The position numbers and the translations under genes were made by a program. From Mediterraneibacter faecis JCM 15917 (GTDB lineage Bacteria > Bacillota > Clostridia > Lachnospirales > Lachnospiraceae), in contig BBDW01000001.1 of the NCBI GenBank assembly GCA_001312505.1, positions 248,001-312,000 on the forward strand: a DNA stretch of 64,000 nt. Direction: 5' to 3'. Positions 17,570-27,418 of this stretch are shown in pieces. Under the pieces are notes generated by a model that was given only the letters and a program-made list of their open reading frames with translations, was not told the origin of the DNA and did no database searches. Each line of letters starts with the position of its first letter. Within the stretch, counting starts at the first letter, position 1.

Positions 17570-19242
17570 ATGAGAAGTGATACAGTTAAAAAAGGAATTC
17601 AGCAGGCACCACATCGTTCTCTGTTTAATGCACTGGGACTTACAGAAGAGGAATTAGAACGTCCACTGATCGGTGTTGTAAGTTCTTATAATGAGATTGT
17701 ACCGGGACACATGAATCTGGATAAGATCACAGAAGCAGTTAAACTTGGCGTGGCAATGGCCGGAGGAACACCAATCATGGTTCCTGCAATTGCTGTCTGT
17801 GATGGTATTGCTATGGGACATATCGGTATGAAATATTCTCTCGTAACAAGAGATCTGATCGCAGATTCTACAGAAGCTCTTGCTATGGCACATCAGTTTG
17901 ACGGGCTTGTAATGATCCCAAACTGTGACAAGAATGTACCGGGACTTCTGATGGCAGCTGCCCGTGTGAATGTACCGACAGTATTTGTAAGCGGCGGACC
18001 GATGCTTGCAGGACATGTAAAGGGAAGTAAAACAAGTCTTTCCAGTATGTTTGAAGCAGTAGGTTCTTATGCAGCCGGAAAGATGAATGACGAAGACATT
18101 TGCGAATTTGAGAATAAAGCATGTCCGACTTGCGGATCCTGTTCCGGTATGTATACGGCAAACAGTATGAACTGTCTGACAGAGGCTCTTGGTATGGGCT
18201 GAAAGGAAATGGAACAATCCCAGCTGTTTATTCTGCAAGAATCCAGCTTGCAAAGCATGCAGGTATGCAGGTGATGGAGCTTGTAAGAAAGAATATCCGC
18301 CCGAGAGATATTATGACAGAAGATGCAATCCTCAATGCACTTACAGTTGATATGGCACTTGGATGCTCTACAAACAGCATGCTTCACCTTCCGGCAATCG
18401 CACATGAGATTGGTATGGATTTCGAGATTGATTTTGCAAATGCGATCAGCGAGAAGACTCCAAACCTTTGTCATCTTGCACCGGCAGGTCATACTTATAT
18501 TGAAGATCTGAACGAAGCAGGCGGAGTTTATGCAGTTATGAATGAGCTGAATAAGAAGGGACTTCTTCACACAGACTGCATGACTGTAACAGGAAAGACA
18601 GTAGGAGAGAATATTGCCGGATGTGAGAATAAGAACCCGGAAGTTATCCGTCCAATCGACAACCCATATACTCAGACAGGCGGACTTGCTGTATTGAAAG
18701 GAAATCTTGCACCGGACGGAAGTGTTGTAAAACGTTCTGCAGTATGTGATGAGATGCTTGTACATGAAGGACCGGCAAGAATCTTCGAGAGTGATGAAGA
18801 AGCGACAGAAGCAATCAAGACAGGAAAGATCAATCCTGGAGATGTTATTGTAATCCGTTACGAGGGACCAAAAGGCGGCCCTGGAATGAGAGAGATGCTC
18901 AATCCTACATCTGCGATTGCAGGATACGGACTTGGGTCTACAGTAGCTCTTATCACAGATGGAAGATTCAGTGGAGCATCCAGAGGTGCTTCTATCGGAC
19001 ACGTATCACCGGAGGCAGCAGTTGGCGGACCGATCGCACTGGTAGAAGAGGGAGATATTATCAAGATCAATATTCCGGAACTGAAATTGGAGCTGGATGT
19101 ATCGGATGAAGAACTGGCAGCAAGAAAAGCAAAATGGCAGCCAAGAGAACCTAAGGTTAAGACAGGATACCTCGCAAGATATGCTTCTATGGTAACATCA
19201 GGTAACCGCGGAGCAATTCTCGAAGTACCGAAGGCAAAATAA
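17570..19242 (+). CDS. ilvD: Dihydroxy-acid dehydratase (one frameshift)
   Basis: Fe-S dehydratase common to valine, isoleucine and leucine synthesis, about 557 aa. The first frame (17570-18202) has the Fe-S cysteine regions CDKNVPG and [17 protein letters not shown] and ends TEALGMG. A missing G at about 18196-18199 (three instead of four) shifts the frame, which then runs [16 protein letters not shown] to 19242. The C-terminal half has [12 protein letters not shown] and [11 protein letters not shown]. Ribosome site AGAGAGGA. The ilvB start is 27 nt downstream. Confidence 0.95.
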
Positions 19243-19269
19243 AATAAAGAACCAGGAGGAGAGTACGTC

Positions 19270-20969
19270 ATGCAGTTAAATGGAGCAGAAATCGTGATCG
19301 AATGTCTGAAAGAACAAGGCGTTGACACTGTATTTGGCTATCCGGGTGGAGCAATTTTAAATGTATATGATGAACTTTATAAACACCGCGATGAGATTCG
19401 TCACATCCTGACTTCTCATGAGCAGGGGGGGCAGCACATGCGGCTGACGGATATGCGAGAGCTACAGGAAAAGTGGGGGGGGTCTGCCTTGCAACAAGCG
19501 GACCGGGCGCAACAAATCTTGTAACAGGAATCGCAACAGCATATATGGATTCTATACCGATTGTTGCAATTACATGTAATGTCGGTGTCCCATTACTTGG
19601 AAAAGACAGTTTTCAGGAGATCGACATTGCTGGAGTAACAATGCCAATTACAAAGTACAGTTATATCGTTAAAGATGTAACAAAGCTTGCAGAAACAATC
19701 AGAAAGGCTTTTCGTATTGCTAAGACTGGAAGACCGGGGGGGCCTGTGCTGATCGATATTCCGAAGGATGTTACTGCGAAAGTTACAGAGTATGAGAAGG
19801 AATATCCAGGGGGGGTATATGACCGAGAGGTAATCCATTCAGAAGAAGAGGATCTCAAGAAAGCTGTTGAGATGATCAAAGAAGCGCAGAGACCATATAT
19901 TTTCGTAGGTGGTGGAGCTGTTCTTTCTGAGGCAAGTAAAGAACTTTATGAATTTGCACAGAAGGTAGATGCACCGGTAACAGATTCTCTGATGGGGGGG
20001 AAAGGAGCTTTCCCGGGAACTGATGAGAGATATACTGGAATGCTCGGAATGCATGGAACAAAGGCGTCGAACTTTGGAGTAAGTGAATGCGATCTTCTGA
20101 TCGTAACGGGAGCAAGATTCAGTGACCGTGTAACCGGAAATACTGCAACATTTGCAAAAGATGCGAAGATTCTTCAGATTGACATTGATCCGGCAGAGAT
20201 GGATAAGAATGTCATGATCGATCTTGGGTTAGTAGGTGATATTAAAGCAGTCCTGAAGAAAATAAATGAGCATCTTCCACAGCAGTCTCATCCGGAATGG
20301 ATGAATAAGATTAAAGATTACAAGGCGAAATATCCATTAACATATCATAAGGATGTACTTACAGGTCCATTTGCAGTAGAAGAAATTTATCGTCAGACAA
20401 ATGGAGAAGCAATTATCACAACAGAAGTCGGACAGCATCAGATGTGGGCAGCACAGTATTATAAATATACGAAACCAAGAACACTTTTAACATCAGGTGG
20501 TCTTGGAACAATGGGATATGGTCTTGGAGCAGCAATCGGTGCGAAGACAGGATGTCCGGATAAAATTGTTGTAAATATTGCCGGAGACGGATGTTTCCGT
20601 ATGAATATGAATGAGATCGCAACAGCTGTAAGACATGATGTTCCGATTATCCAGGTTGTAGTTAATAACCATGTACTCGGTATGGTTCGTCAATGGCAGG
20701 ATCTTTTCTATGATGAAAGATATTCTGCGACAGTTCTCCGTGATGCAGTTGACTATGTGAAGCTTGCAGAAGCGATGGGAGCAGTAGGACTTCGAGCTAC
20801 AACACAGGAGGAGTTTAAAGAGTGCTTTGCGAAAGCATTGACATGTGGAAAACCGGTTCTGATCGATTGTATGATCGACTGTGATGATAAGGTATGGCCT
20901 ATGGTTGCGCCGGGAGCACCGATCAGCGAAGCATTTGATGAGCAGGATCTGAAAGCAAAAGAAAACTAA
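19270..20969 (+). CDS. ilvB: Acetolactate synthase large subunit (one frameshift)
   Basis: ThDP enzyme making acetolactate or acetohydroxybutyrate. The start [27 protein letters not shown] follows AGGAGG. The conserved [32 protein letters not shown] is scrambled: a run of seven G at 19425-19431 (five expected) shifts the frame, and eight G at 19475-19482 (five expected) add a codon. Translation resumes in the 19473 frame. G7 tracts near 19735, 19809 and 19994 insert extra Gly in GRPGPV, YPGV and SLMGKG. The ThDP motif [11 protein letters not shown] is intact. No ilvN regulatory subunit is adjacent. Confidence 0.95.
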
Positions 20970-20981
20970 AAATAATAAGTT

Positions 20982-21005
20982 TCAGCCACATAGTTGTATG
21001 GCTGA
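20982..21005 (+). terminator. Weak hairpin between ilvB and serC
   Basis: TCAGCCA pairs with TGGCTGA around a 10-nt loop; only a short, broken T-run follows. Confidence 0.35.
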
Positions 21006-21091
21006 TAAGTAAAGGAATATTTTATTTTTATGTGAGAAAATCTGTGAAAACGGAGTTTCTATAGATACACAATAACAGGAGGTAATTAAAA

Positions 21092-22174
21092 ATGAGTAGA
21101 GTGTATAATTTTTCAGCGGGACCGGCGGTTCTGCCAGAAGAAGTACTGAAGGAAGCGGCAGCAGAGATGCTGGACTACAAGGGAACAGGAATGTCTGTTA
21201 TGGAGATGAGTCATCGTTCCAAAGCTTTCGAGGAAATTATCACAGAAGCTGAGCAGGATCTCAGAGATCTGATGAATATTCCGGATAACTATAAAGTACT
21301 GTTTCTTCAGGGTGGAGCGTCACAGCAGTTTGCTATGATCCCTATGAACCTGATGAAGAATAAGGTTGCTGATTACATTGTCACAGGACAGTGGGCTAAG
21401 AAAGCAGCTAAGGAAGCAGAAAAATATGGAAAGGTAAATGTTGTTGCATCCTCAGCGGATAAGACATTTTCATACATTCCAGACTGCTCCGATCTTCCGA
21501 TTTCAGAAGATGCAGACTACGTATATATCTGTGAAAACAACACTATTTACGGAACAAAATTTAAAACACTGCCAAACACAAAAGGAAAAGATCTTGTGGC
21601 AGATGTCTCCTCCTGTTTTCTTTCCGAACCTGTAGATGTAACAAAATATGCAATGATTTATGGTGGAGTTCAGAAAAATATCGGACCTGCTGGTGTAGTG
21701 ATCGCAATCATCCGTGAAGATCTGATCACAGAGGATGTTCTCCCGGGAACACCTACAATGCTTACATATAAGACACATGCAGATGCAAAATCTCTTTATA
21801 ATACACCACCGGCATACGGAATCTATATCTGTGGTAAAGTCTTCAAATGGCTTAAGAAGATGGGCGGACTTGAAGTAATGAAAGAACGCAACGAAAAGAA
21901 AGCAAAAGTTCTTTATGATTTCCTTGATCAGAGCAAACTGTTCAAAGGAACTGTTGTCCCGGAAGATCGTTCTCTTATGAATGTACCATTCGTGACAGGC
22001 GATGCAGATCTGGATGCAAAATTCGTTAAGGAAGCAAAAGAAGCTGGATTTGAGAATCTGAAAGGACATAGAACTGTAGGCGGAATGCGTGCCAGTATTT
22101 ACAACGCAATGCCATATGAGGGTGTTGTTGCACTTGTAGACTTTATGAAGAAATTTGAAGAGGAGAATCTGTAA
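21092..22174 (+). CDS. serC: Phosphoserine aminotransferase
   Basis: PLP enzyme converting 3-phosphohydroxypyruvate to phosphoserine; 360 aa. It starts MSRVYNFSAGPAVLPEEVL, has the phosphate-binding LFLQGGASQQFAMIP, the PLP Asp in LVADVSSCFLSEP and the PLP lysine in YGGVQKNIGPAG near residue 195. AGGAGG precedes the ATG. serA begins 1 nt after its stop, a coupled serine pair. Confidence 0.97.
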   Translation: MSRVYNFSAGPAVLPEEVLKEAAAEMLDYKGTGMSVMEMSHRSKAFEEIITEAEQDLRDLMNIPDNYKVLFLQGGASQQFAMIPMNLMKNKVADYIVTGQWAKKAAKEAEKYGKVNVVASSADKTFSYIPDCSDLPISEDADYVYICENNTIYGTKFKTLPNTKGKDLVADVSSCFLSEPVDVTKYAMIYGGVQKNIGPAGVVIAIIREDLITEDVLPGTPTMLTYKTHADAKSLYNTPPAYGIYICGKVFKWLKKMGGLEVMKERNEKKAKVLYDFLDQSKLFKGTVVPEDRSLMNVPFVTGDADLDAKFVKEAKEAGFENLKGHRTVGGMRASIYNAMPYEGVVALVDFMKKFEEENL

Positions 22175-22175
22175 G

Positions 22176-23338
22176 ATGTTTAAATATCATTGCCTGAATC
22201 CAATTTCTGCCGTTGGCATGAATAAGTTGGATGAAAATTATGTAAAGACAGAAAATGCGGATGAAGCTGACGTGATTCTTGTCCGCAGTGCAAAAATGCA
22301 TGAGATGGAATTCGGAAAGAACCTGAAAGCAATCGCTCGTGCGGGAGCCGGAGTGAATAATATTCCGCTTGATAAATGTGCAGAGGAAGGAATTGTTGTA
22401 TTCAATACACCTGGAGCAAATGCGAATGGTGTAAAAGAACTTGTGATTGCAGGAATGCTTCTCGCAGCCAGAGATGTCGTTGGTGGAATTCAGTGGGTAC
22501 AGGAATTCGAGGAAGATGGAGATATCGCAAAGATTGCTGAGAAGAAGAAAAAAGCATTTGCAGGAACAGAACTTTCCGGAAAGAAACTTGGTGTGATCGG
22601 ACTTGGAGCAATCGGAGTTCTTGTTGCGAATGTAGCAACACATCTTGGAATGGAAGTTTATGGATATGATCCATATGTTTCCGTAGATTCTGCATGGAGA
22701 CTTTCCAGAAGTATCCATCACGCAACAACAGTAGATGAAATCTATAAAGAGTGCGATTATATCACAATCCATGTACCTGCACTTGACAGTACAAAGGGAA
22801 TGATTGACAAGAATGCAATCAGTCTGATGAAAGAGGCGTTGTAATTCTGAACTTCGCCAGAGATGTTCTTGTAAATCAGGAAGATATCGTTGATGCACTT
22901 GTAGCAGGTAAAGTACACCGTTATGTAACAGATTTCCCAACAAAGGAAATTGTAGGTGTAAAAGGCGCAATTGTAATTCCGCATCTTGGAGCATCTACAG
23001 AAGAGTCAGAAGACAACTGTGCACAGATGGCTGTTGCTGAGATCCGTGATTTCCTTGAGAACGGAAATATTACACATTCCGTTAATTATCCGGATTGCAA
23101 CGTGGGAACAAAAGCTGACGGAGACAGAATTACAATTCTTCACCGTAATGTGCCGAATATGATCGGTCAGTTTACAACACTTCTTGCACAGGAGAATCAG
23201 AATATCGCACTTATGACAAATAAGAGCAAGAAGGAATATGCATATACAGTAATTGATGTGGACGGAAGCGTTTCTGATGAAGTTGTAAGTAAACTGGAAT
23301 CAATCACAGATGTACTTGGTGTGCGTGTGATCAAATAA
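22176..23338 (+). CDS. serA: D-3-phosphoglycerate dehydrogenase (one frameshift)
   Basis: First step of serine synthesis. The N-terminal substrate domain contains ARAGAGVNNIPLDKCAEEGIVVFNTPGANANGVKELV. The Rossmann motif LGVIGLGAIGVLVANVA lies near residue 145. The first frame stops at 22844. A missing G near 22835-22838 explains this, since the next frame resumes VVILNFARDVLVN and continues to 23338. A C-terminal ACT domain (RNVPNMIGQFTTLLAQENQNI) binds serine for feedback. Joined length is about 387 aa, the short SerA type. Start ATG 22176 follows GAGGAGAA. Confidence 0.94.
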
Positions 23339-23403
23339 AAAGTAAATGAAGTGTAAATTTGGCTAAGCTGATTTTGAAAGCTGATTTATAACGAAAAGAA
23401 CAG

Positions 23404-23435
23404 GGTGGTTTTTCTATGTGAGAGACCACCTTTTT
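23404..23435 (+). terminator. Intrinsic terminator after serA
   Basis: GGTGGT (23404-23409) pairs with ACCACC (23425-23430), followed by TTTTT. Confidence 0.7.
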
Positions 23436-23443
23436 GTATACAA
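23434..23443. promoter_or_regulatory. Possible second GntR operator
   Basis: TTGTATACAA, a perfect 10-bp palindrome sharing its half sites with the larger palindrome at 23568-23585 in the same gap. Confidence 0.3.
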
Positions 23444-23557
23444 TAAGTTGATAAATAAGATAGGGTACAAAGCATATAAAAATGAACAGATAGTATGGAG
23501 AAGTATTATGCAAAAATGGATACATTTTTAATACAATGATATCAGCATGAAATCATC

Positions 23558-23586
23558 TTGACAATATTTGTATAATCGTATACAAT
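23558..23586 (+). promoter_or_regulatory. Promoter of gntR-icd with overlapping operator
   Basis: TTGACA (23558-23563), a 17-bp spacer and TACAAT (23581-23586). The palindrome TTGTATA-ATCG-TATACAA at 23568-23585 fills the spacer and -10 region, a position suited to repression. GntR/FCD regulators commonly bind TGTATACA-like sites, so autoregulation of gntR-icd is inferred. Confidence 0.65.
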
Positions 23587-23613
23587 CATACAAAAAGAGA
23601 ATAGGAGGAAATC

Positions 23614-24309
23614 ATGGAAGAATATCAGGACCGTTCTCTGGGAGGACGTGTTTTTAAGAGACTCCGTGAAGATATCCTCAAAGGCAGATACAAACAACAG
23701 GATGAACTCAGAGAGGCTACCATCGGGAAAGAACTCGGGGGGGTCAGCAGAACTCCAGTAAGGGAAGCGTTAAGACAGCTTGAATTAGAAGGTCTTGTGA
23801 CGATTGTACCGAATAAAGGTGCTTATGTTACCGGAATCAGCCAGAAGGATATCTGGGATATCTATCAGATGCGTAAGTATCTGGAAGGAATGTGCGCCAG
23901 ATGGGCGGCGGAACATATTACAGAAGACCAGTTAGAAGAATTAGAAGAGACTATTTTACTTTCAGAATTTCAGATGAAGAAAGAAAATGGATACAATAAA
24001 GAACAAGTAACAGGATTAGACGGAAGATTTCATACGATATTATATGAGGCTTCCGGAAGCAGGATGCTGTGTCATGTTCTTACAGATTTTCACCGATATG
24101 TTCAAATGGCAAGAAAGTCCTCGATCAATGTGAAGGCAAGAGCCGAGAAGTCAATTGAGGAGCATAAAGCAATTCTTCAGGCAATCAGGGACAGAAACCC
24201 GGATCTGGCAGAACAGCTTGCAAAGGAACATATTGTTCATGTCATGCAGAACCTAAAGAAAATAGAAGAAAAACATAATCAGGAGGAAGCAAAAGATGGA
24301 AAAAATTAA
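23614..24309 (+). CDS. GntR family regulator, FCD subfamily
   Basis: Transcription regulator of 231 aa. The N-terminal winged helix (about 10-78) ends [26 protein letters not shown]. The C-terminal all-helical FCD ligand domain spans about 90-220. A G7 tract at 23737-23743 puts an extra Gly in [15 protein letters not shown], where the family reads [12 protein letters not shown], inside the recognition region; probably a sequence error. Its 3' end overlaps the icd start by 14 nt, so the two are co-translated and it most likely controls icd. The ligand is unknown; FCD regulators often sense organic acids. Confidence 0.92.
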   Translation: MEEYQDRSLGGRVFKRLREDILKGRYKQQDELREATIGKELGGVSRTPVREALRQLELEGLVTIVPNKGAYVTGISQKDIWDIYQMRKYLEGMCARWAAEHITEDQLEELEETILLSEFQMKKENGYNKEQVTGLDGRFHTILYEASGSRMLCHVLTDFHRYVQMARKSSINVKARAEKSIEEHKAILQAIRDRNPDLAEQLAKEHIVHVMQNLKKIEEKHNQEEAKDGKN

Positions 24310-25495
24310 GATGACAACACCACTGGTAGAGATGGATGGAGATGAGATGACAAGAATTCTCTGGAAGATGATCAAGGATAATCTTCTTGAGCCATATATT
24401 GATCTCAAGACAGAATATTATGATCTTGGCCTGGAACACAGAAACGAGACAGATGACCAGGTAACAGTTGATTCCGCACTCGCAACAAAGAAATACAAAG
24501 TTGCCGTAAAATGTGCAACAATCACTCCGAATGCAGCACGTATGGATGAGTATGATCTGAAAGAAATGTGGAAGAGCCCGAACGGAACAATCCGTGCGAT
24601 CCTTGATGGAACAGTGTTCCGCGCTCCAATCGTTGTAAAAGGAATTGAGCCATGTGTAAAGAACTGGAAGAAACCAATTACAATTGCAAGACATGCTTAT
24701 GGAGATGTATATAAAGGATCCGAGATGAAGATTCCGGGGGGGGCGGGAAAGGTTGAACTTGTATACACAGCAGAAGATGGAAGCCAGACAAAAGAACTGG
24801 TTCATGAGTTTGACGGACCGGGAATCGTACAGGGAATGCATAATATCAATAAATCCATCGAAAGCTTTGCAAGAAGCTGCTTTTCTTACGCTTTGGATAC
24901 AAAACAGGATCTGTGGTTTGCAACAAAGGATACAATTTCTAAGAAATATGATCATACATTCAAAGATATCTTCCAGGAAATCTTTGATGCAGAATATGCT
25001 GATCAGTTCAAAGAAGCAGGAATTGAGTATTTCTACACACTGATCGATGATGCTGTTGCCCGTGTTATGAAATCAGAAGGTGGATATATCTGGGCATGTA
25101 AGAACTACGATGGAGATGTAATGAGCGACATGGTATCTTCCGCATTCGGTTCACTTGCTATGATGACATCCGTACTTGTTTCTCCAGACGGATATTATGA
25201 ATATGAAGCTGCTCATGGAACTGTACAGCGTCACTATTATAAGCACCTGAAAGGTGAAGAGACATCTACAAACTCAGTTGCAACAATCTTCGCATGGACA
25301 GGAGCTCTCAGAAAACGCGGCGAGCTGGATGGAAATAAAGATCTGATGGACTTTGCAGATAAACTTGAGAAAGCAACAATCGACACAATCGAAGCAGGAG
25401 AGATGACAAAAGACCTCGCTTTGATCACAACGATCGAGAATCCGACAGTACTCAATAGTGAGGAGTTTATTAAAGCAATAGCGAAGAGACTGTAA
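24296..25495 (+). CDS. icd: NADP-dependent isocitrate dehydrogenase (eukaryote-like subfamily)
   Basis: Oxidises isocitrate to 2-oxoglutarate, supplying glutamate carbon. 399 aa. The type with [24 protein letters not shown] at the N-terminus, [37 protein letters not shown] and [24 protein letters not shown] differs from the E. coli enzyme and resembles mitochondrial/cytosolic IDH. Eight G at 24736-24743 add a Gly in [16 protein letters not shown] lies within the gntR 3' end. Confidence 0.95.
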   Translation: MEKIKMTTPLVEMDGDEMTRILWKMIKDNLLEPYIDLKTEYYDLGLEHRNETDDQVTVDSALATKKYKVAVKCATITPNAARMDEYDLKEMWKSPNGTIRAILDGTVFRAPIVVKGIEPCVKNWKKPITIARHAYGDVYKGSEMKIPGGAGKVELVYTAEDGSQTKELVHEFDGPGIVQGMHNINKSIESFARSCFSYALDTKQDLWFATKDTISKKYDHTFKDIFQEIFDAEYADQFKEAGIEYFYTLIDDAVARVMKSEGGYIWACKNYDGDVMSDMVSSAFGSLAMMTSVLVSPDGYYEYEAAHGTVQRHYYKHLKGEETSTNSVATIFAWTGALRKRGELDGNKDLMDFADKLEKATIDTIEAGEMTKDLALITTIENPTVLNSEEFIKAIAKRL

Positions 25496-25539
25496 TTTAT
25501 CGAGGGAATTTATACAATGGGCTAAGTTTTTGACAGAAT

Positions 25540-25740
25540 CGTCGCAAGAATGGGTCTACTATTACCATGGGCACCGGCCCGCTCTACCTCATCCCTTTGA
25601 AAGTATGTAACATAAGAGCCAGAACAGTTACCGTGTGTGGTGCCTGTTCTGGCTCTTATTAACATACTGAACAAAGTGTATTCGGAACGCTCCTGCCTTA
25701 CATGTGCCCCTGGCAACAGTAGACCCGTTCTTGCTTGCGT
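25540..25740 (+). repeat. Structured interspersed repeat, copy C
   Basis: Outer arms 25540-25573 and about 25704-25740, with core GGGTCTACT pairing to AGTAGACCC. The inner hairpin is 25602-25668 (AGTATGTAAC...GAGCCAGAACAG with its complement). Conserved blocks CACCGGCCCGCTC, CATCCCTTTGAA, GAACAAAGTGTATTCGGAAC and GCTCCTGCCTTA match copies A and B, while the outer stem does not. The inner arms are perfectly paired here. Confidence 0.85.
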
Positions 25741-25874
25741 AGTTCAAAATTAAACTTTCTCCTACAAATACAAAATTCACTCGAAAATACAGAAACTAAA
25801 GTCAAAAGATCAAGAAATCTTCATCGACAAAAACAATGTCCTGTGAAAAAAATGTCAATTTGCGGAAAATATGA

Positions 25875-25904
25875 ATTGAAATTTCAATCGACCTAGTATA
25901 TAAT
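25875..25904 (+). promoter_or_regulatory. Promoter of the Na+ decarboxylase operon with palindromic operator candidate
   Basis: TTGAAA (25876-25881), a 17-bp spacer and TATAAT (25899-25904), a near-consensus promoter. The perfect palindrome ATTGAAATTTCAAT (25875-25888) covers the -35 element, which suggests a repressor or activator site. Confidence 0.65.
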
Positions 25905-25964
25905 ACAATAGGCAGAAATTTTGGTTTATTTTAAAATTATTTTATAAGTATGGAGGGCTAAAAT

Positions 25965-27404
25965 ATGAGCTACAATGCAACAGAAAACTCAGCAAGCAGA
26001 CGAATTGCCACACTGCTTGATGAGGGAAGCTTTGTTGAAATTGGCGGAGCTGTTACAGCTAGAAGCACAACTTTCAACTTGCAGGAGAAGGCAGCTCCTT
26101 CTGACGGTGTTATCACTGGATATGGAGTGATTGACGGTAACCTGGTTTATGTATACAGCCAGGATGCTGACGTTCTGGGTGGAGCACTCGGAGAGATGCA
26201 TGCGAAGAAGATCGCAAGAATCTATGATATGGCTATGAAGATGGGAGCACCGGTGATCGGACTGATCGACTGTGCAGGACTCAGACTTCAGGAAGCTACA
26301 GATGCACTTGAGGCATTTGGAAGCCTTTATCACAAACAGGCACTTGCATCAGGTGTGATTCCGCAGGTTACAGCAATCTTTGGAATGTGCGGCGGCGGTC
26401 TTGCAGTTGTTCCGGGGCTTACAGATTTCACATTTATGGAAGCAAAAGACGGAAAACTTTTCGTTAATTCTCCAAATGCACTGGAAGGAAATGAGATTTC
26501 CAAGTGTAACACAGCAAGCGCTGAGTACCAGAGCAAGACAGCAGGTCTTGTAGACGGAATCGGTGCAGAGGCAGAGATCCTCGGACAGATCCGTGATCTT
26601 GTATGTATGCTTCCGGCAAACAACGAAGATGATATGTCTTATGAGGAATGCACAGATGACCTGAACCGTATCTGCGCAGACATTGCTAACGCATCAGAAG
26701 ATACAGCAATCGCACTGGCACAGATTGCTGACAATCAGATTCTTGTTGAGACAAAGAAAGACTACGCAAAAGAGATGGTTACAGGATTTATCCGCCTGAA
26801 CGGAATGACAGTTGGTGTTGTTGCAAACCGCTCTAAAGTATACAATGCAGAAGCTGAAGTAGAGGCTGAGTTCGACAGCGTTCTTACAGTAGACGGATGC
26901 AAGAAAGCAACAGATTTTGTAAACTTCTGTGATGCATTCTCAATCCCGGTTCTTACACTGACAAATGTAACAGGATTTGCTGCTACAGTAGAGTCAGAGA
27001 AGAACATGGCAAGCGCAGTTGCAAAACTGACATATGCATTTGCTAACGCTACAGTACCGAAGGTAAATGTAATCGTTGGTAAGGCATTCGGAAGTGCTTA
27101 CGTTTCTATGAACAGTAAGTCAATTGGTGCAGATCTTGTTTATGCATGGCCAACAGCAGAGATCGGAATGATGGATGCGAAGCTTGCAGCACAGATCATG
27201 TACGCAGACGCAGATGCTGAGACTCTTAATGAGAAAGCAGCTGAATACAAAGAACTTCAGTCAAGCCCGAATTCAGCAGCAGCAAGAGGATATGTTGATG
27301 CGATCATCGAGCCGGCAGATACAAGAAAATATGTGATCGGAGCATTTGAGATGCTGTTCACAAAGAGAGAGGACCGTCCGGCTAAGAAACACGGAACGGT
27401 TTAG
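25965..27404 (+). CDS. mmdA: Acyl-CoA carboxyltransferase, MmdA/PCCB type
   Basis: Carboxyltransferase of the propionyl/methylmalonyl-CoA class, 479 aa, with two crotonase-like halves. Visible: FGMCGGGLAVVPGLTDFTFM near residue 142 (N-terminal oxyanion region) and VIVGKAFGSAYVSMNSKSIGADLVYAWPTAEIGMM near 365-400 (C-terminal half). The family moves CO2 between acyl-CoA and biotin. It starts a five-gene operon with OadG, biotin carrier, OadB and OadA, hence a decarboxylase or transcarboxylase role. Start ATG follows TGGAGGG. Acyl-CoA specificity cannot be read from sequence. Confidence 0.9.
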   Translation: MSYNATENSASRRIATLLDEGSFVEIGGAVTARSTTFNLQEKAAPSDGVITGYGVIDGNLVYVYSQDADVLGGALGEMHAKKIARIYDMAMKMGAPVIGLIDCAGLRLQEATDALEAFGSLYHKQALASGVIPQVTAIFGMCGGGLAVVPGLTDFTFMEAKDGKLFVNSPNALEGNEISKCNTASAEYQSKTAGLVDGIGAEAEILGQIRDLVCMLPANNEDDMSYEECTDDLNRICADIANASEDTAIALAQIADNQILVETKKDYAKEMVTGFIRLNGMTVGVVANRSKVYNAEAEVEAEFDSVLTVDGCKKATDFVNFCDAFSIPVLTLTNVTGFAATVESEKNMASAVAKLTYAFANATVPKVNVIVGKAFGSAYVSMNSKSIGADLVYAWPTAEIGMMDAKLAAQIMYADADAETLNEKAAEYKELQSSPNSAAARGYVDAIIEPADTRKYVIGAFEMLFTKREDRPAKKHGTV

Positions 27405-27418
27405 TGAGGTGAGGCGAA

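Larger units (their letters stand above)
25496..25964. other. 469-bp gap between icd and mmdA
   Basis: Holds repeat copy C (25540-25740), about 130 bp of AT-rich sequence without recognisable features, and the mmdA promoter with an overlapping palindrome (25875-25904). No gene is seen. Confidence 0.7.
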
